In this document: positions 1 to 10,237 of the stretch, piece by piece
How positions within the stretch are numbered: the first letter of the stretch is position 1
Layout: each line of letters starts with the position of its first letter
Origin: Onchidella celtica
Taxonomy: Eukaryota > Mollusca > Gastropoda > Systellommatophora > Onchidiidae
Length of the DNA stretch: 64,000 nt
Assembly: GCA_963931925.1 (NCBI GenBank)
Contig: OZ007583.1
Coordinates: 16,686,548 to 16,750,547, forward strand
Direction of reading: 5' to 3'
Program-made: the position numbers and the translations under genes
Notes under the pieces: model-generated
The model's input: only the letters and a program-made list of their open reading frames with translations
Told to the model about the DNA's origin: nothing
Databases searched by the model: none

Positions 1-575
1 TGCTGTAGCACTGTAACAAATCCGCACTATTAATTCATCAGTATAATTATATCAAGCATTCTTATCATGCAATGCACCATGGGCACTGCCCGTACAAAAA
101 ATTACATCAGCGCACAAAATGTTTGCTTGATTTTTTCAGAGGCGCAAAGAAGGGATTGTTTCGTTTTATTGTATCTAGTGCCTTTGAGTTTGATGATACT
201 ACAGATAACGACACTGTCAACAAACGTAAGCATCCTCATGGGTTTGACAAAAATGGGCACTGGAAAACTTCCAAGTTACATTAACTGCAGTCTCAGATGC
301 TCATCCAGTTTATCAGATGGAATTGGAAGATGAAAAAAGAAATCATGTAAAAATGTCGTAAGTTTTACAGTAAAAGTAAACAGCTTTGTTACCAACTCAA
401 ATGAAATCTATCAAAGACTATCAGCCAGAATGTGTTATGTCCAATTTCATTCACTGCTTTTATATGCCTGTGGATATCCAAGACACAAAGTGCGTGACTT
501 TATTTCATCAGCCAATAAAACTGTTCATGTAACTGTGTTGAAGTTATTTGAATTATTTGAATTTTCATTAGATTT
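1..575 (+). repeat. Dispersed repeat R1, copy 1 (truncated by window edge)
   Basis: This stretch is about 90% identical by eye to 35671-36228, both beginning with the same run CTGTAGCACTGTAACAAATC. The copies differ by small indels and substitutions. Identity ends near 570 here and near 36225 in the other copy. The short ORFs inside are not conserved in length between copies, so I do not treat it as coding. No terminal repeats or poly(A) tail are visible, and the left end is cut by the window edge. Confidence 0.75.
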
Positions 576-777
576 ACGCACACAAAATTGCCCAATGAAC
601 TTCGTCCCCACCCAAGTGACTTTCACAACCGAAAAAAAGAAAAGAAAGTAGAACAGATGAAGACACTCACATGGAGCTTCTGTCACTCATTGCATCCCTT
701 ATTATAAAGGAGGACACAGTGATGAGAGAGGCCATTTCTCCCCCCCCCCCCCAACTTTTTTTCCCCAGCGATTTATT

Positions 778-1694
778 TGTAAGTGGAGTGAGCGGGATTC
801 AAGGATTACGGGGGCATGGAAGTGTAGGATGGACTCACGGGATAGTGAGGCTGCTCACCTATATTGACTTCTGTTAGTTAACGTTGAAGCGTGCATGTTG
901 TGAGTGAAGTTGAGGCGTAGTAGAGGCAAAATCTGAATAGTCAGATCACTGCAAGTTAAGAGGTCCCAGGGGACAGACGTGAGATCAGAGCAGTCGGGAG
1001 ATTGTTGTGTTTTCCAGTGATGACTGGTAGGTTGAACTGTGATTGATAATTATGATGATTGATGTACTAGATTCTCCTATGACCATGATGTAAATAAGTT
1101 ATATGTGAGGACTGTGAAAGTCATTGATTACGGTGTATAGAGATGTGCGCAATGAGCGATAGATGTAAGTTAGGATCATGGATTCGTAGCGAGTCTGAGT
1201 ACGGTGTAAACACAGTGGAGGTGTGTTACCGTAAGATGTGTGGTGAGTGAAATGTGGACTATTGTGAGTACGCTTGATGGTTCGTAATGAGTGGTGAAGT
1301 GGATAGTAATTGTGTGGTGTATTACAGATGTAATGTTATTCTTATAGGTGCCGGGGTCGGGCAGAGAAGCCACCCGCGGTGATTTGAGATACGGAGATTA
1401 GGTTGAGCAGGCGCCAATAAGAGAGGCCAGCAAGTAATATATATAGATGTGAGGCTGAGGCCAGAGCATATTTTAGAAAGTATTATCGGGTTGTGGACCC
1501 GTAGAGGAATGAATGTCGGGAGTGCTGACCATTGTATGGTATTTGAATTGAATAATGTAATGCACGTATCTCTTTATTTTTATGTATAATAAATGTGTGA
1601 GTCTGTTTGGTTGTTCTGTTAAGTGTTATACTTGTTCGTTCGTGATTGTTGTCGTGTCGTAATAAGTACATCTCCCAGTCTGGGATTTGTTACA
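778..1694 (+). mobile_element. Degenerate solo LTR related to the Gmr1-like element
   Basis: The segment aligns along most of its length with the LTR at 18486-19723. Shared blocks include AAGTGGAGTGAGCGGGATT near the start, GTGTTACCGTAAGATGTG near 1226, TAATGTTATTCTTATAGGTG near 1330, and CCCAGTCTGGGATTTGTTACA at the end. It is shorter (917 versus 1238 bp) and clearly diverged, and no internal region follows. This fits an old solo LTR left by LTR-LTR recombination or a related subfamily. I found no matching 5-bp target duplication at its borders. Confidence 0.75.
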
Positions 1695-2927
1695 GAGAGT
1701 GCTTGATATAATGATAAATTTATGATGCGAATTTGTGACAGTGCTACTGGGACATAGTGTTCCCTCAGCGATTGGGGTTATAATTTATTACAAAGTAAGT
1801 GTCGTCAATTGAGGCCTACTGCGATTTTTGGCTTTGTAAAATGGAAGTGCATATCTTCCCTCCCTATGCACTTTGCATAGGTAGGGAAGATAGTGTATTA
1901 CGTCATCACTAAGCGTGTGAATTATTATTGCTCTAGATTTAGTTCATTTGATTTGAATCGCGATATTAAATAGAATTAGTGTGTCTTTACCATACTTTAT
2001 ATCGGGGTCGACCATTACAACGATACTCGATAGGGAGATCGAGCCTAGTTGTATTTGTGTACGGGACTTATCAGTACATGTCCCACAGCACGTCGCCAGA
2101 CATGATGAATTGAGTTTTATGCACGCACATTAATTAAACAGAACGCAGTGCGAAAACAGACAAAACAGAAAGACACCCCGACAGTTCGCTGGCGGAGCGA
2201 AAAACAAAGGCTCCACTTTTCAAGCTTTACACAAACCAGGACATGTTTCGAATTTGCGGTAAGTGAAGCAAAATCAATGCTAAGGTTATGTGAACATAAT
2301 TAGGTAGTGAACTAGGACAGTCCATTCCATTGTCTGCCTGGTGCAATTCATGCAATTTGCACTGCCCGGTTTGTTAGAGGCAGATATATTATTATGTTAA
2401 TAGCCTTGGAGTGCCTTCATAGAGAAAGCCGAAAATAAAGACCGAAATAAAAGGCCATTTATAACCGTGTGAATTAACAGCTGTGGACTCTGGTGACCCA
2501 CAAAGACAACTTTACTGCCGATGAGTGCCGATTCTAGTAACTGGCTCGAAGTTTCGGTAAGTTTTTCGGATTGGCAAGTGCTTTCTTATCGGCATTTCGG
2601 CTACCTATTTGTGTAGATGATGTGTACTCTTTGTGGATTGATCTGCAGATAAGATGTTCATGAATTATTTGTTCCTAGCTTTCCTTAACTGTATATAATA
2701 TATGCTAGTTTGCTGACGCTGATAGCATTAATATTTCCACGAGAAATGGATATTCAATTTATGTAAAATATTTGTGAAATTTAATTACATTAGTGGATTC
2801 CAAGTTACAACATTTGTCCAACTAAGGCAAATACAAATTAAAAATTACTTCACATTCAAAACAAAAGTTTACTTAATACTTTGAACGTTAACAATTTTAC
2901 TTTCCTCCACGTAATGATGAGCCGCTT
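1695..2927. other. No gene seen
   Basis: AT-rich sequence with no long ORF, no splice-consistent exon and no recognisable repeat apart from the small hairpin at 1853-1891. Confidence 0.6.
1853..1891. repeat. Perfectly spaced 18-nt stem-loop
   Basis: Arms ATCTTCCCTCCCTATGCA (1853-1870) and TGCATAGGTAGGGAAGAT (1874-1891) are reverse complements with one mismatch and a 3-nt loop. It lies in otherwise unannotated DNA. It could be a tiny MITE remnant or a structured RNA, and nothing in the sequence decides between them. Confidence 0.6.
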
Positions 2928-3370
2928 CTCCGGTGAATGTGTAGATTTCGTGCATGTCCGACAAAGGCACTATGCCTGCGGAGTCACGCAAGAATTATTT
3001 TCTGTCGTGGACCCACAACGCGTCTTGACCTTTCTGACGGAGGCTAAGGCCTATAACTTGATTAAAAAACTTTTATTTCACGGTTACAAAATTCTTTTCA
3101 GATCGATACAGAACAAATTTTGAGAATTTTAGAAATGTATTAAAGTTCAGATAAGATATGATAAGATAAGAATCACATTCTTTATTATCCCATATGGGAA
3201 ATTCTTTATCGGAATATGGGAATAATTCAATTTATGAAATAAATTTATGAAATAAATTGATGAAGCTCTGAATACCATACATAAATAAAGCACCCAAAAT
3301 GGACCGTGAAATGCTCAATGTGGTCTTTATCGTGCCGACGCGCCGTAAAACTAAAATTCACACTCAAACC
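2928..3370 (+). repeat. Dispersed repeat R2, copy 1
   Basis: Four diverged copies of this repeat are visible in the window, here and near 36693, 48295 and 63199. Shared landmarks in order are: AGAATTATTTTCTG, a block around AAGGCCTATAACTTGAT, TTACAAAATTCTTTTCAGATC, TTGATGAAGCTCTGAATACC, and a closing block ending in GTAAAAC. The 80-codon ORF over the left part is not maintained in the other copies. No terminal inverted repeats are obvious, so it may be a SINE or the 3' part of a longer element. Confidence 0.65.
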
Positions 3371-3936
3371 CCGGGGTAAAACTGTTTGGTGTCAGTTACA
3401 CCATGTTTTGATCAGTCTAAGTTCAACTCGAAAGGTATTGAACTGCCTTCAGACTCATTCTGGTGTATGAATAAAATCTATCACGGAAGATCAAGATCTG
3501 GCTTTTGAACTGACGGGGGAGGTTAACACTAACAGACATCTTTCCTGTCTTCGTTTATATTATGAACATCAATTTTTCTCAAGTTTTGGAACATACTGTT
3601 CAGTTATAAACTTCTTCATCAGACGAAGAGGCCGAGGGAATGGCATAAGGGGAGGTTCGGCTTTCTCTGTGAGCATGAACGGCGCTATAGTCGCTGACTT
3701 TCAGGCACCCATTTTCAGCACACTTATATCGGCTATCTCTCTGAGACCACTCTAAAGCTTTCTATACAGTGTTAGTATAACCCGATTAGAAACTCCTGCT
3801 ACTCATTACAATGAATTATGTCAGTAATTGTTTCATCGAATTCAATTAAACTTGGCACAAAGCTTGTAAATTTATACTGACGACCCGTAAAGTAAATTTC
3901 ATCCTCTGTGAAAATCGAATCCGCTTTCGATTTCGT
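3371..3936. other. No gene seen
   Basis: No ORF above background, no RNA gene and no repeat structure recognised. Confidence 0.5.
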
Positions 3937-4372
3937 ATTTGTATTTGTATACTACTTTAATCCCATTTGGGAAATTTGCCTTTGTGTTATTGCTCCCAGT
4001 TACAACTGAAGCAGGCACGTCGTCGCCACAGTGCAGCGCCGGTCGGCTTTTTGTTTTGGTTGGGGTGGGAGGGTGTGGGGGGTTGGGGGAAATGAGAGGG
4101 GAGGGGAGGGAGTGGTAGGGATGAATTTTAATTGGTTTTGCCCGGGCAGCGGCCTGTTCGGTCTGCTCTTTTCGATTTCCAAATGCCAAGGTATCTTTAA
4201 CGTGCTTATCTGAGAGGACTAGGTACTCGATCCTACCCCCCCAATAGGATCAGGGACACGAAAATATGAGAAAAATCCCAAACTTCCAACATGCCTGCAT
4301 AGGCCGGGTTTTGAACCCTGTACCCTTGGCATGAGAGGTGAACACCTTGCCTCTAGACTACCTTGTCCCCTT
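3937..4372 (-). mobile_element. tRNA-derived SINE
   Basis: Read on the minus strand, the element opens with a tRNA-like head. The box A match TAGTCTAGAGG is at 4350-4360 and the box B match GGTTCAAAACC at 4307-4317, spaced about 33 bp as in a pol III promoter. The body contains GATAAGCACGTTAAAGATAC, a motif I recall from marine invertebrate SINEs. The element ends in a short A-rich repeat of the TACAAATACAAATAC type at 3937-3960, typical of a SINE tail. ORFs over it on either strand are incidental. Confidence 0.75.
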
Positions 4373-5179
4373 TTGCCTCATTATTTTATCTGTACAAAAG
4401 AATACAATTTACGGAGTTTTCTCGAATAGACGCAAAGACCCCTCAATTGATACCCTTCAACTCCTGATTTGTTGAAAGGTCGGAGGCAGTGAGGGAGGGG
4501 CCGGGGGCGGGTGTCTGGTGTGTTAGAGGCGAAAATTGAAATGTCAGCTTTTCTTTGTTTCCCAAAAATTTCTCGAAAATAGAAAATTTATTGAAGATAG
4601 GGGGTTGAAAAAAAGAAAGCTCGTGAATGAAATTCCACCTTGCGCGTGTGGGTCTAGCACCATTCGCTTCATGTGACATACAATACGATATGTGTCACGA
4701 AACATACTGTTCCCTGCTCACTCTGCTGCACCTTTACTTTCACTCATCACCTGTGTGCCCCTTTTGCTGTACCTAAACATCGTTGATGTCGCAGGTGTGA
4801 TACAATAGAGTAAAGTGGTCACGGTGTGAATTTGGATGTTTTGAAACAAGGAAGGAAAGAAAAGATTGACCCATATGGCAAGAACTTTATCCAGTGTGAA
4901 TTTTGTTTTTTAAATGTTCGCCACTTGAGCATTAGTCACTCTACGAAAATTTGGATGCTGGCCAAAAGGTGACAAGATCGATATTTTCAAATCAACTTTA
5001 TGGAGGGCAATGAGAAGTGTTAGATTCTAGGTGCACGTTTCGAAAATATTCCAGCGGAAGAAAATCTTTTGTGAGAAGCCGCACAGCAGTATCTGAATTT
5101 TGAATTTGAGTTTGGAGCAAGTGCGTGTAAACGATATTTGATAGGGAATCCAGATAGGGATTCCAGAAACCTGAGCTAC
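4373..5179. other. No gene seen
   Basis: No supported feature. The short minus-strand ORF at 4443-4679 has no recognisable domain. Confidence 0.5.
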
Positions 5180-6729
5180 AGATCGTGGAGTTTTTATTAT
5201 TTATTCATTTCTTTCTAATTTCTTTATTCGTTAGTTTAAAAATACCTTTTACATTTTCATCTACCTCATCCTCTGTATGCAAATCGTTCTGGTTTTTATA
5301 AAAATTTCCTTCCATTCTTTTTTAACAGCATTTGTAACTGCCCAATAGTCGAAATGGATACCAAGATAATGTCCAATTACCCCAGCAATATCCTGCAGGG
5401 TTTTCCAGTTGTTTTCATTAAACATTATTTTGATACAAATATTTAATTCCCCCTCTGACCCATTTTTCTATCCACAGTGGCTTATTTCTATATCTAATAT
5501 TATTGTTGTTGAATAGCGGTTGCCGGCCTAAACTATTTGGAGCAGTGTCGTTTTCGTTTTCTTTATCCCCTTTTTCTAAATCTAACCATGTTTTAATTAC
5601 ATTCTGCCAAAAAAATGGAGTTTATTGTACCTACTTGTTTTACTTCTCTTGCGTTAATATCAGAATCTGACATAGTTAAGTAAGGAAAGCTTACCAGCTT
5701 TTTGCAGAAATGATTGGCTAATTTTACTCCAGTTTTTAGATATGACTTTTGTAAAACATATTTCTTTAAACCATTAGAAAGACGTTTTGCTGATCCTCTA
5801 TAGTGATTACTCCTAGACCTCCCTCGTTTGGTTCTCTGCATAAAGTGTTGCGTTTGATTTTTTCAAAAGCTCTTTTATTTGAATACTTTTTTTGCCACAG
5901 AAACTTGAATACGATTCGACCTACTTCAGCCAGAGTTTCCTGGGGCCGGGATAGGGCCTGGATAACAGTTTAATTTTGATAGTAAAAAAGTTTTTGCTAG
6001 TCTTTCCATATATTGACAGATTTCTTCTAGACCATCTACGAATCAGATTTTTAATGCTGTTTATTTTTTCCATCCAAATTTGTGAGATATTGGATGCCTC
6101 GACCTTAGCGTTAAAGTATATCCCCAGTATTTTTATGGTACCTCCCTTTTCTACCCAAGTTATTCCTTCCCCTCTTTCCTCCCTTTGTGTACTATTTCCC
6201 ACCCATATGTCTGAAAACTGTTCAATAATTTTCAATGCGTTGCAAAGATCTGTTTTATATTTTATCAGTAAAGTCATGACAGCTGCGTACCGCAAAAGTT
6301 TAAGTTTATCTGTTACAGCTCCTTCACTCATAATAATAAATTCCTTTTAGCTCTTCATTATTCCCAAGTTTTATTGCAAGCATTTCTACCACTAAGATAA
6401 AGAGCAGAGGACTAACACAACATCCCTGTCGGACACCTCGCTCTACCTTAAACCATTTTAGATAACCACACACCATTCTTTACTGAGCTCTGCGTGTTTG
6501 TTAACATCGTTTGTATGTTATGGATGAATTTTGGACCAAAATTAAATCTTTCAAGAGCTACCAATATTGTTTCCTTATCCACCGCATCGAAAGCTTTTTG
6601 GTAGTCCAATAATACAATCAAACCTCCTACGTCCTCTTTATTTACATGATTTATGACGTCATCTATCATTCAAATATGTGACGTAATTGTCCTCTCTTTA
6701 ACAAACCCACTTTGGTTTTCATGCACTAT

Positions 6730-7190
6730 AGGTAGAATGCACATAATCCACCATCTTGTCTATCCGGTAGAATGCGCATAATCCACCATCTTGTCTGTCC
6801 GGGACCGACGCTTAACCACGGCGATGGTGGCATTGATTTTGATTCGTTAGCTGATTTGCACCGTGAGCACTTAAGGCGTCGTGAACCAATCGGCGGCAAG
6901 TTTTAAAAAAGTTTACTACAGTAAACAATGACACGTGTGCATACGCACATGGGAGACGATCGGTCAATTCTTTTACTTCCTTTCTCTTGTTTACACGGAT
7001 GGAAGGGAATCTGACCAGCTTGGATCCATCCTTTCTACCCCTGTAATAACAATCAACAGCAATGCAACCAGCAGGCATTTTAACCGCTTAGACACATCTC
7101 GAAGTTACACTCACCGGGTGATCCACCGGCCATCTTGTTTGGGGGAAGTACAAAGCAAAAACACACTGTGACGTCATGCGCATTCTACCA
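6730..7190 (-). mobile_element. Insertion with TIRs and a THAP-domain remnant (P-element-like)
   Basis: The LINE is interrupted by a segment bounded by GGTAGAATGCGCAT on the left and its inverse ATGCGCATTCTACC on the right (7175-7188). The left terminus is present twice in tandem (about 6730-6768 and 6769-6805). Inside, on the minus strand from 7078 down to 6812, is an ORF opening MPAGCIAVDCYYRGRKDG and continuing to KLVRFPS. This resembles the start of a THAP zinc finger (M-P-x-x-C-x4-C and an RFP motif). THAP domains occur in P-element transposases, so a non-autonomous or decayed P-like element is the best reading. The later Cys/His half is degraded. Confidence 0.55.
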
Positions 7191-7956
7191 ATACTTTTTA
7201 TAATTTTTTGCAGCCTTAAAGCTAAAACTTTTGTAAAGATTTTATAGTCAACATTTGTTAGTGTTATTGGTCGCCGATTGTTCATATAATCCCTATTACT
7301 GTTGTTGCCCTTGTGTATCATAGTTATTATGCCGCGTCTCTAACTGATGAGTCTCCCTGCTCTATCGATTCTATATACCTATTATATAACGTTTTTTTTA
7401 AGAGTCGCCAAAACACCTTATAAAAGCCGCAAGTCCATCAGATCCGGGAGCTGAGTCATTATTAAGTCCTTTCAATGCTTTTCCCATTTCCTCCACACTG
7501 ATGTCCAAATCACACAATTCTTTGTCTTCCTCAGCTAATCTGTCATACACTAAACCATCCAGGAAAGTATCTAATTTGTCAGCCACCGCTGTCACCGATG
7601 CCTCTTTAGTGTAGAGATTTTCATAATATTTTTGTGCTTCCCGAAGAATATTTAACGGGTCCCTTGTTATTTCACCATGCTCATTTTAACTTGTTTTATT
7701 GTATTGCATATTCCCCTGACCTTTTCCAGATTTAAAAAGAATTTGGTGTTTTTTCTCCCTCCTCAGTCCATTTCACTCTGGATCTAATTATTGCTCCTTT
7801 AGTTTTTGCTAATAGTTCAATTTCTAATTGTTTTTTTTATGTTTTCATATTTCTCCTGTGGTTTTTTATCATCCGGGATCTGAGCAATAAGCTTTGAGAT
7901 GGCATTTACCTCTGCTTCCAGTTTATCTCTTCTGTGATTTTTTATAGGAATTGTCA

Positions 7957-8938
7957 CGATCACGTGCGTGTAGATTGTCACGACCGCGTGTGTGATGTGT
8001 ACTTAACTTATTTTTCCTTTCAAACCCAGCTAACAAGCCAAGCAAGCAGACCAGCGACCAACGGACACATGGAGTGAAATTTAAATCAAAGGATATTTAA
8101 TACTAAATGCATGACAAATAACTTATGCCAAAACATTCAACTCATAATAATCAAATACACAGTCACAAAAACAGAGATATTATGTGAAAATCCCTCTCGG
8201 AGACCATGACTATTCTCTACTCCCCAACTAACCTCTAACCCCTTTGTCCATAAACTTAATTATTTATACTCAAGAGTCTCTGTCGACAGCTGATCTCCTT
8301 GCTGATGCAGTTTCACGTCTCCAGAGTTCAAACGATCCTTCCTAGATCTCCAACTTCAACGATAAAGGGGAACAGACGCCCCTGGCTTCAAACGAATAAG
8401 AAAACATACAGTTCACACCCGCCGTCGTAGATCACTAGCTCCTGAAGGGTTCTCATCTCCTCTTCACGACTCCTTAAGCTTCAGACGAATAGAAAACAGA
8501 CGGTTCACACCCGCCATTGATCATCAACGAACTTCTATGGGAACATAATGGATCCCTCACACCTAACACTTCTGGTCCCCATGGCACGACCTTCCACTTG
8601 TCGCCCGGACCGGTACTCTCTGCTTCTTCCTCTGGGAACGAATGATCTGGGAACCACGTGTGTCGAGCTTCTCCTCTATTCATACTCCCAAGGGCCCTGC
8701 ACACGGGACTAGTTTAAAGCGAGACGTGTGTATCTTTTCACGCTCGTCAACAACGTTAAAAACCGTGTTTTCCCCTGCTAAGCTCATCCCCTCTAGACCC
8801 GTGGCGCACAAGGCCACCGACCTTACTCGTGATAGTAACCCTTCATGCTCGTCAACAACTTTAAAATGCCCTTCCCCCCTACTAAGTTTACCCCCTCTAC
8901 ACTCGTGGCGTACAAGGCCATCAACCTTAATCGTGACA
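7957..8938. mobile_element. Second insertion in the LINE, LTR-like ends
   Basis: LINE sequence is readable on both sides, but the segment between is unrelated to it. It starts TGTCACGATCACG, and a similar motif recurs about 23 bp later. It ends TCGTGACA, so the termini are an inverted TGTCACGA/TCGTGACA pair. Inside, a block of about 115 bp is duplicated in tandem (about 8735-8830 and 8848-8937, both with GCTCGTCAACAAC). Another block with AGTTCACACCCGCC is repeated near 8410 and 8503. It may be a solo LTR or a non-coding DNA element. No clear target duplication is visible. Confidence 0.45.
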
Positions 8939-9440
8939 GATTTCTCTTACTGTATTGCATACATTCTGACGGAATTGCTACTTTCAACAGTTCTCATTTT
9001 GTTCGGTGATCCAGATCGTTCTTTTCCTCATTTTCTATGAAATTGGATGTAAATACATTCATATCGTTTACAAAATCTAGATTATTAATGTATGACGCGT
9101 TGAATTGCCACCTGGAGGGGCCTCTCGGGAAGTTATGTTCTAAAATGTCTACGATAATGCACGATGATCTGTAGGTGGAACATGTTAAATTTCCACATTT
9201 GTTATATATGATATTAATTCTTTATCACAAAAAATATAATCTAGTCTTCTGGCCACAAAGTGTTCTTTCCTACACCATGTGAATTCTTTTGTTTCTTTAT
9301 TTAAACCTCTCCAACAGTCATATAAATCCCACATTTCCACAAAATTTGAGAATAATTCCACTTCTTTCTTTCCGTGTGGTGCGCCCGAAATTATATCTAG
9401 ATCGTTGTTTAAAATCATATTGAAATCTCCACATACTATT

Positions 9441-10133
9441 ACACTGTTCTGGCCCTAAATACTTCTTTTCACAAAGTGGATCAGTCAGATTCCACAAAGA
9501 TTAGTGTGAAAAATAAGCCTATATGCAAAAATTCACATGAATGCAACGCACAGTTGTTGAAAAAATTGATGTTAAACCGGCTTATCTATATAAAAAAACA
9601 ACAAGGAAAAAAAATTCACTGCTGCGAGGAAGAAATGTCCAGACCTGAAAAAATTACATGTGAAAGATAGTTCTTTTTGCTACTATGTCTATTCCTTTGA
9701 CATGAAAGCGAAGTATCGTAATTTTGTAATAAATGAAAATAGGCCTAAAAGTATCGAATAATGATTTCTCCTCAACAATGATGGCCTCCCTCCTGCCTTT
9801 GTTTTGTTTCGTCTTGAAACTTCTGGTTGCGTTTCAAAGTTTGAAGGCATGAGTTTCTGTGCCGTCTGCCTTATGCACGGTACGGGCCATGCGGGTGTTA
9901 CTGTGCCAGTTGTGAGTTGTTTTCTTCCTAGATCTACATGATCTGTGTGCTGATTGTGCGTGTTGTTTGCAACCCGTTCTTTGAACGGGTCCTTACACTA
10001 GTTCTAAAAAAAACAACAACAATAAAACAACGTACTATGCTCACACATCATACAATCACACATAGTGACTGACTGATAATCTCTCCAATAAGACTTGTAT
10101 GGTTTATACAGTATGAAAGTTATTGTGTAAGTA
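9441..10133. other. No gene seen
   Basis: No recognisable domain or repeat. The 64-codon plus ORF at 9476 looks incidental. Confidence 0.5.
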
Positions 10134-10220
10134 CAAGAGAGAGAGAAAGAAAGAAAGAGAGAGAGAGAGAGAGCCAGAGACAGAGAGAGAGAGAGAAAGA
10201 GAGAGAGAGAAGAGAGAGCA
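10134..10220 (+). repeat. (GA)n microsatellite
   Basis: Nearly pure GA/GAAA tract ending just upstream of the DUF229 reading frame. Predicted peptides across it on both strands are low-complexity artefacts. Confidence 0.9.
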
Positions 10221-10237
10221 CAGGTTTATTTCAGGCA

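Larger units (their letters stand above)
5180..9440 (-). pseudogene. Decayed L1/Tx1-type LINE (endonuclease and reverse transcriptase)
   Basis: Read right to left on the minus strand, fragments appear in the correct LINE order. First comes an apurinic endonuclease end (9185-9418, with RRLDYIFCDKEL). Next are a linker with GAIIRSRVKW (about 7780) and an RT start with SAPGSDGL (7398-7595). RT block NNRRPITLTNVDYKI follows (7088-7321), then GGLIVLLDYQKAFDAVD (6448-6669). A distal part carries KILGIYF and an R-W-x-x-RNLSIYGK block (5921-6331). Frameshifts, stops and loss of the YADD motif (YAAV in the fragment) make it non-functional. Two foreign insertions split it (6730-7190 and 7957-8938). The L1/Tx1 placement rests on motif style only. 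Confidence 0.8.

Noticed and set aside
4290..4372. Genuine tRNA gene on the minus strand
   Set aside because: Boxes A and B are present but the cloverleaf is not convincing, and a SINE body and tail follow.
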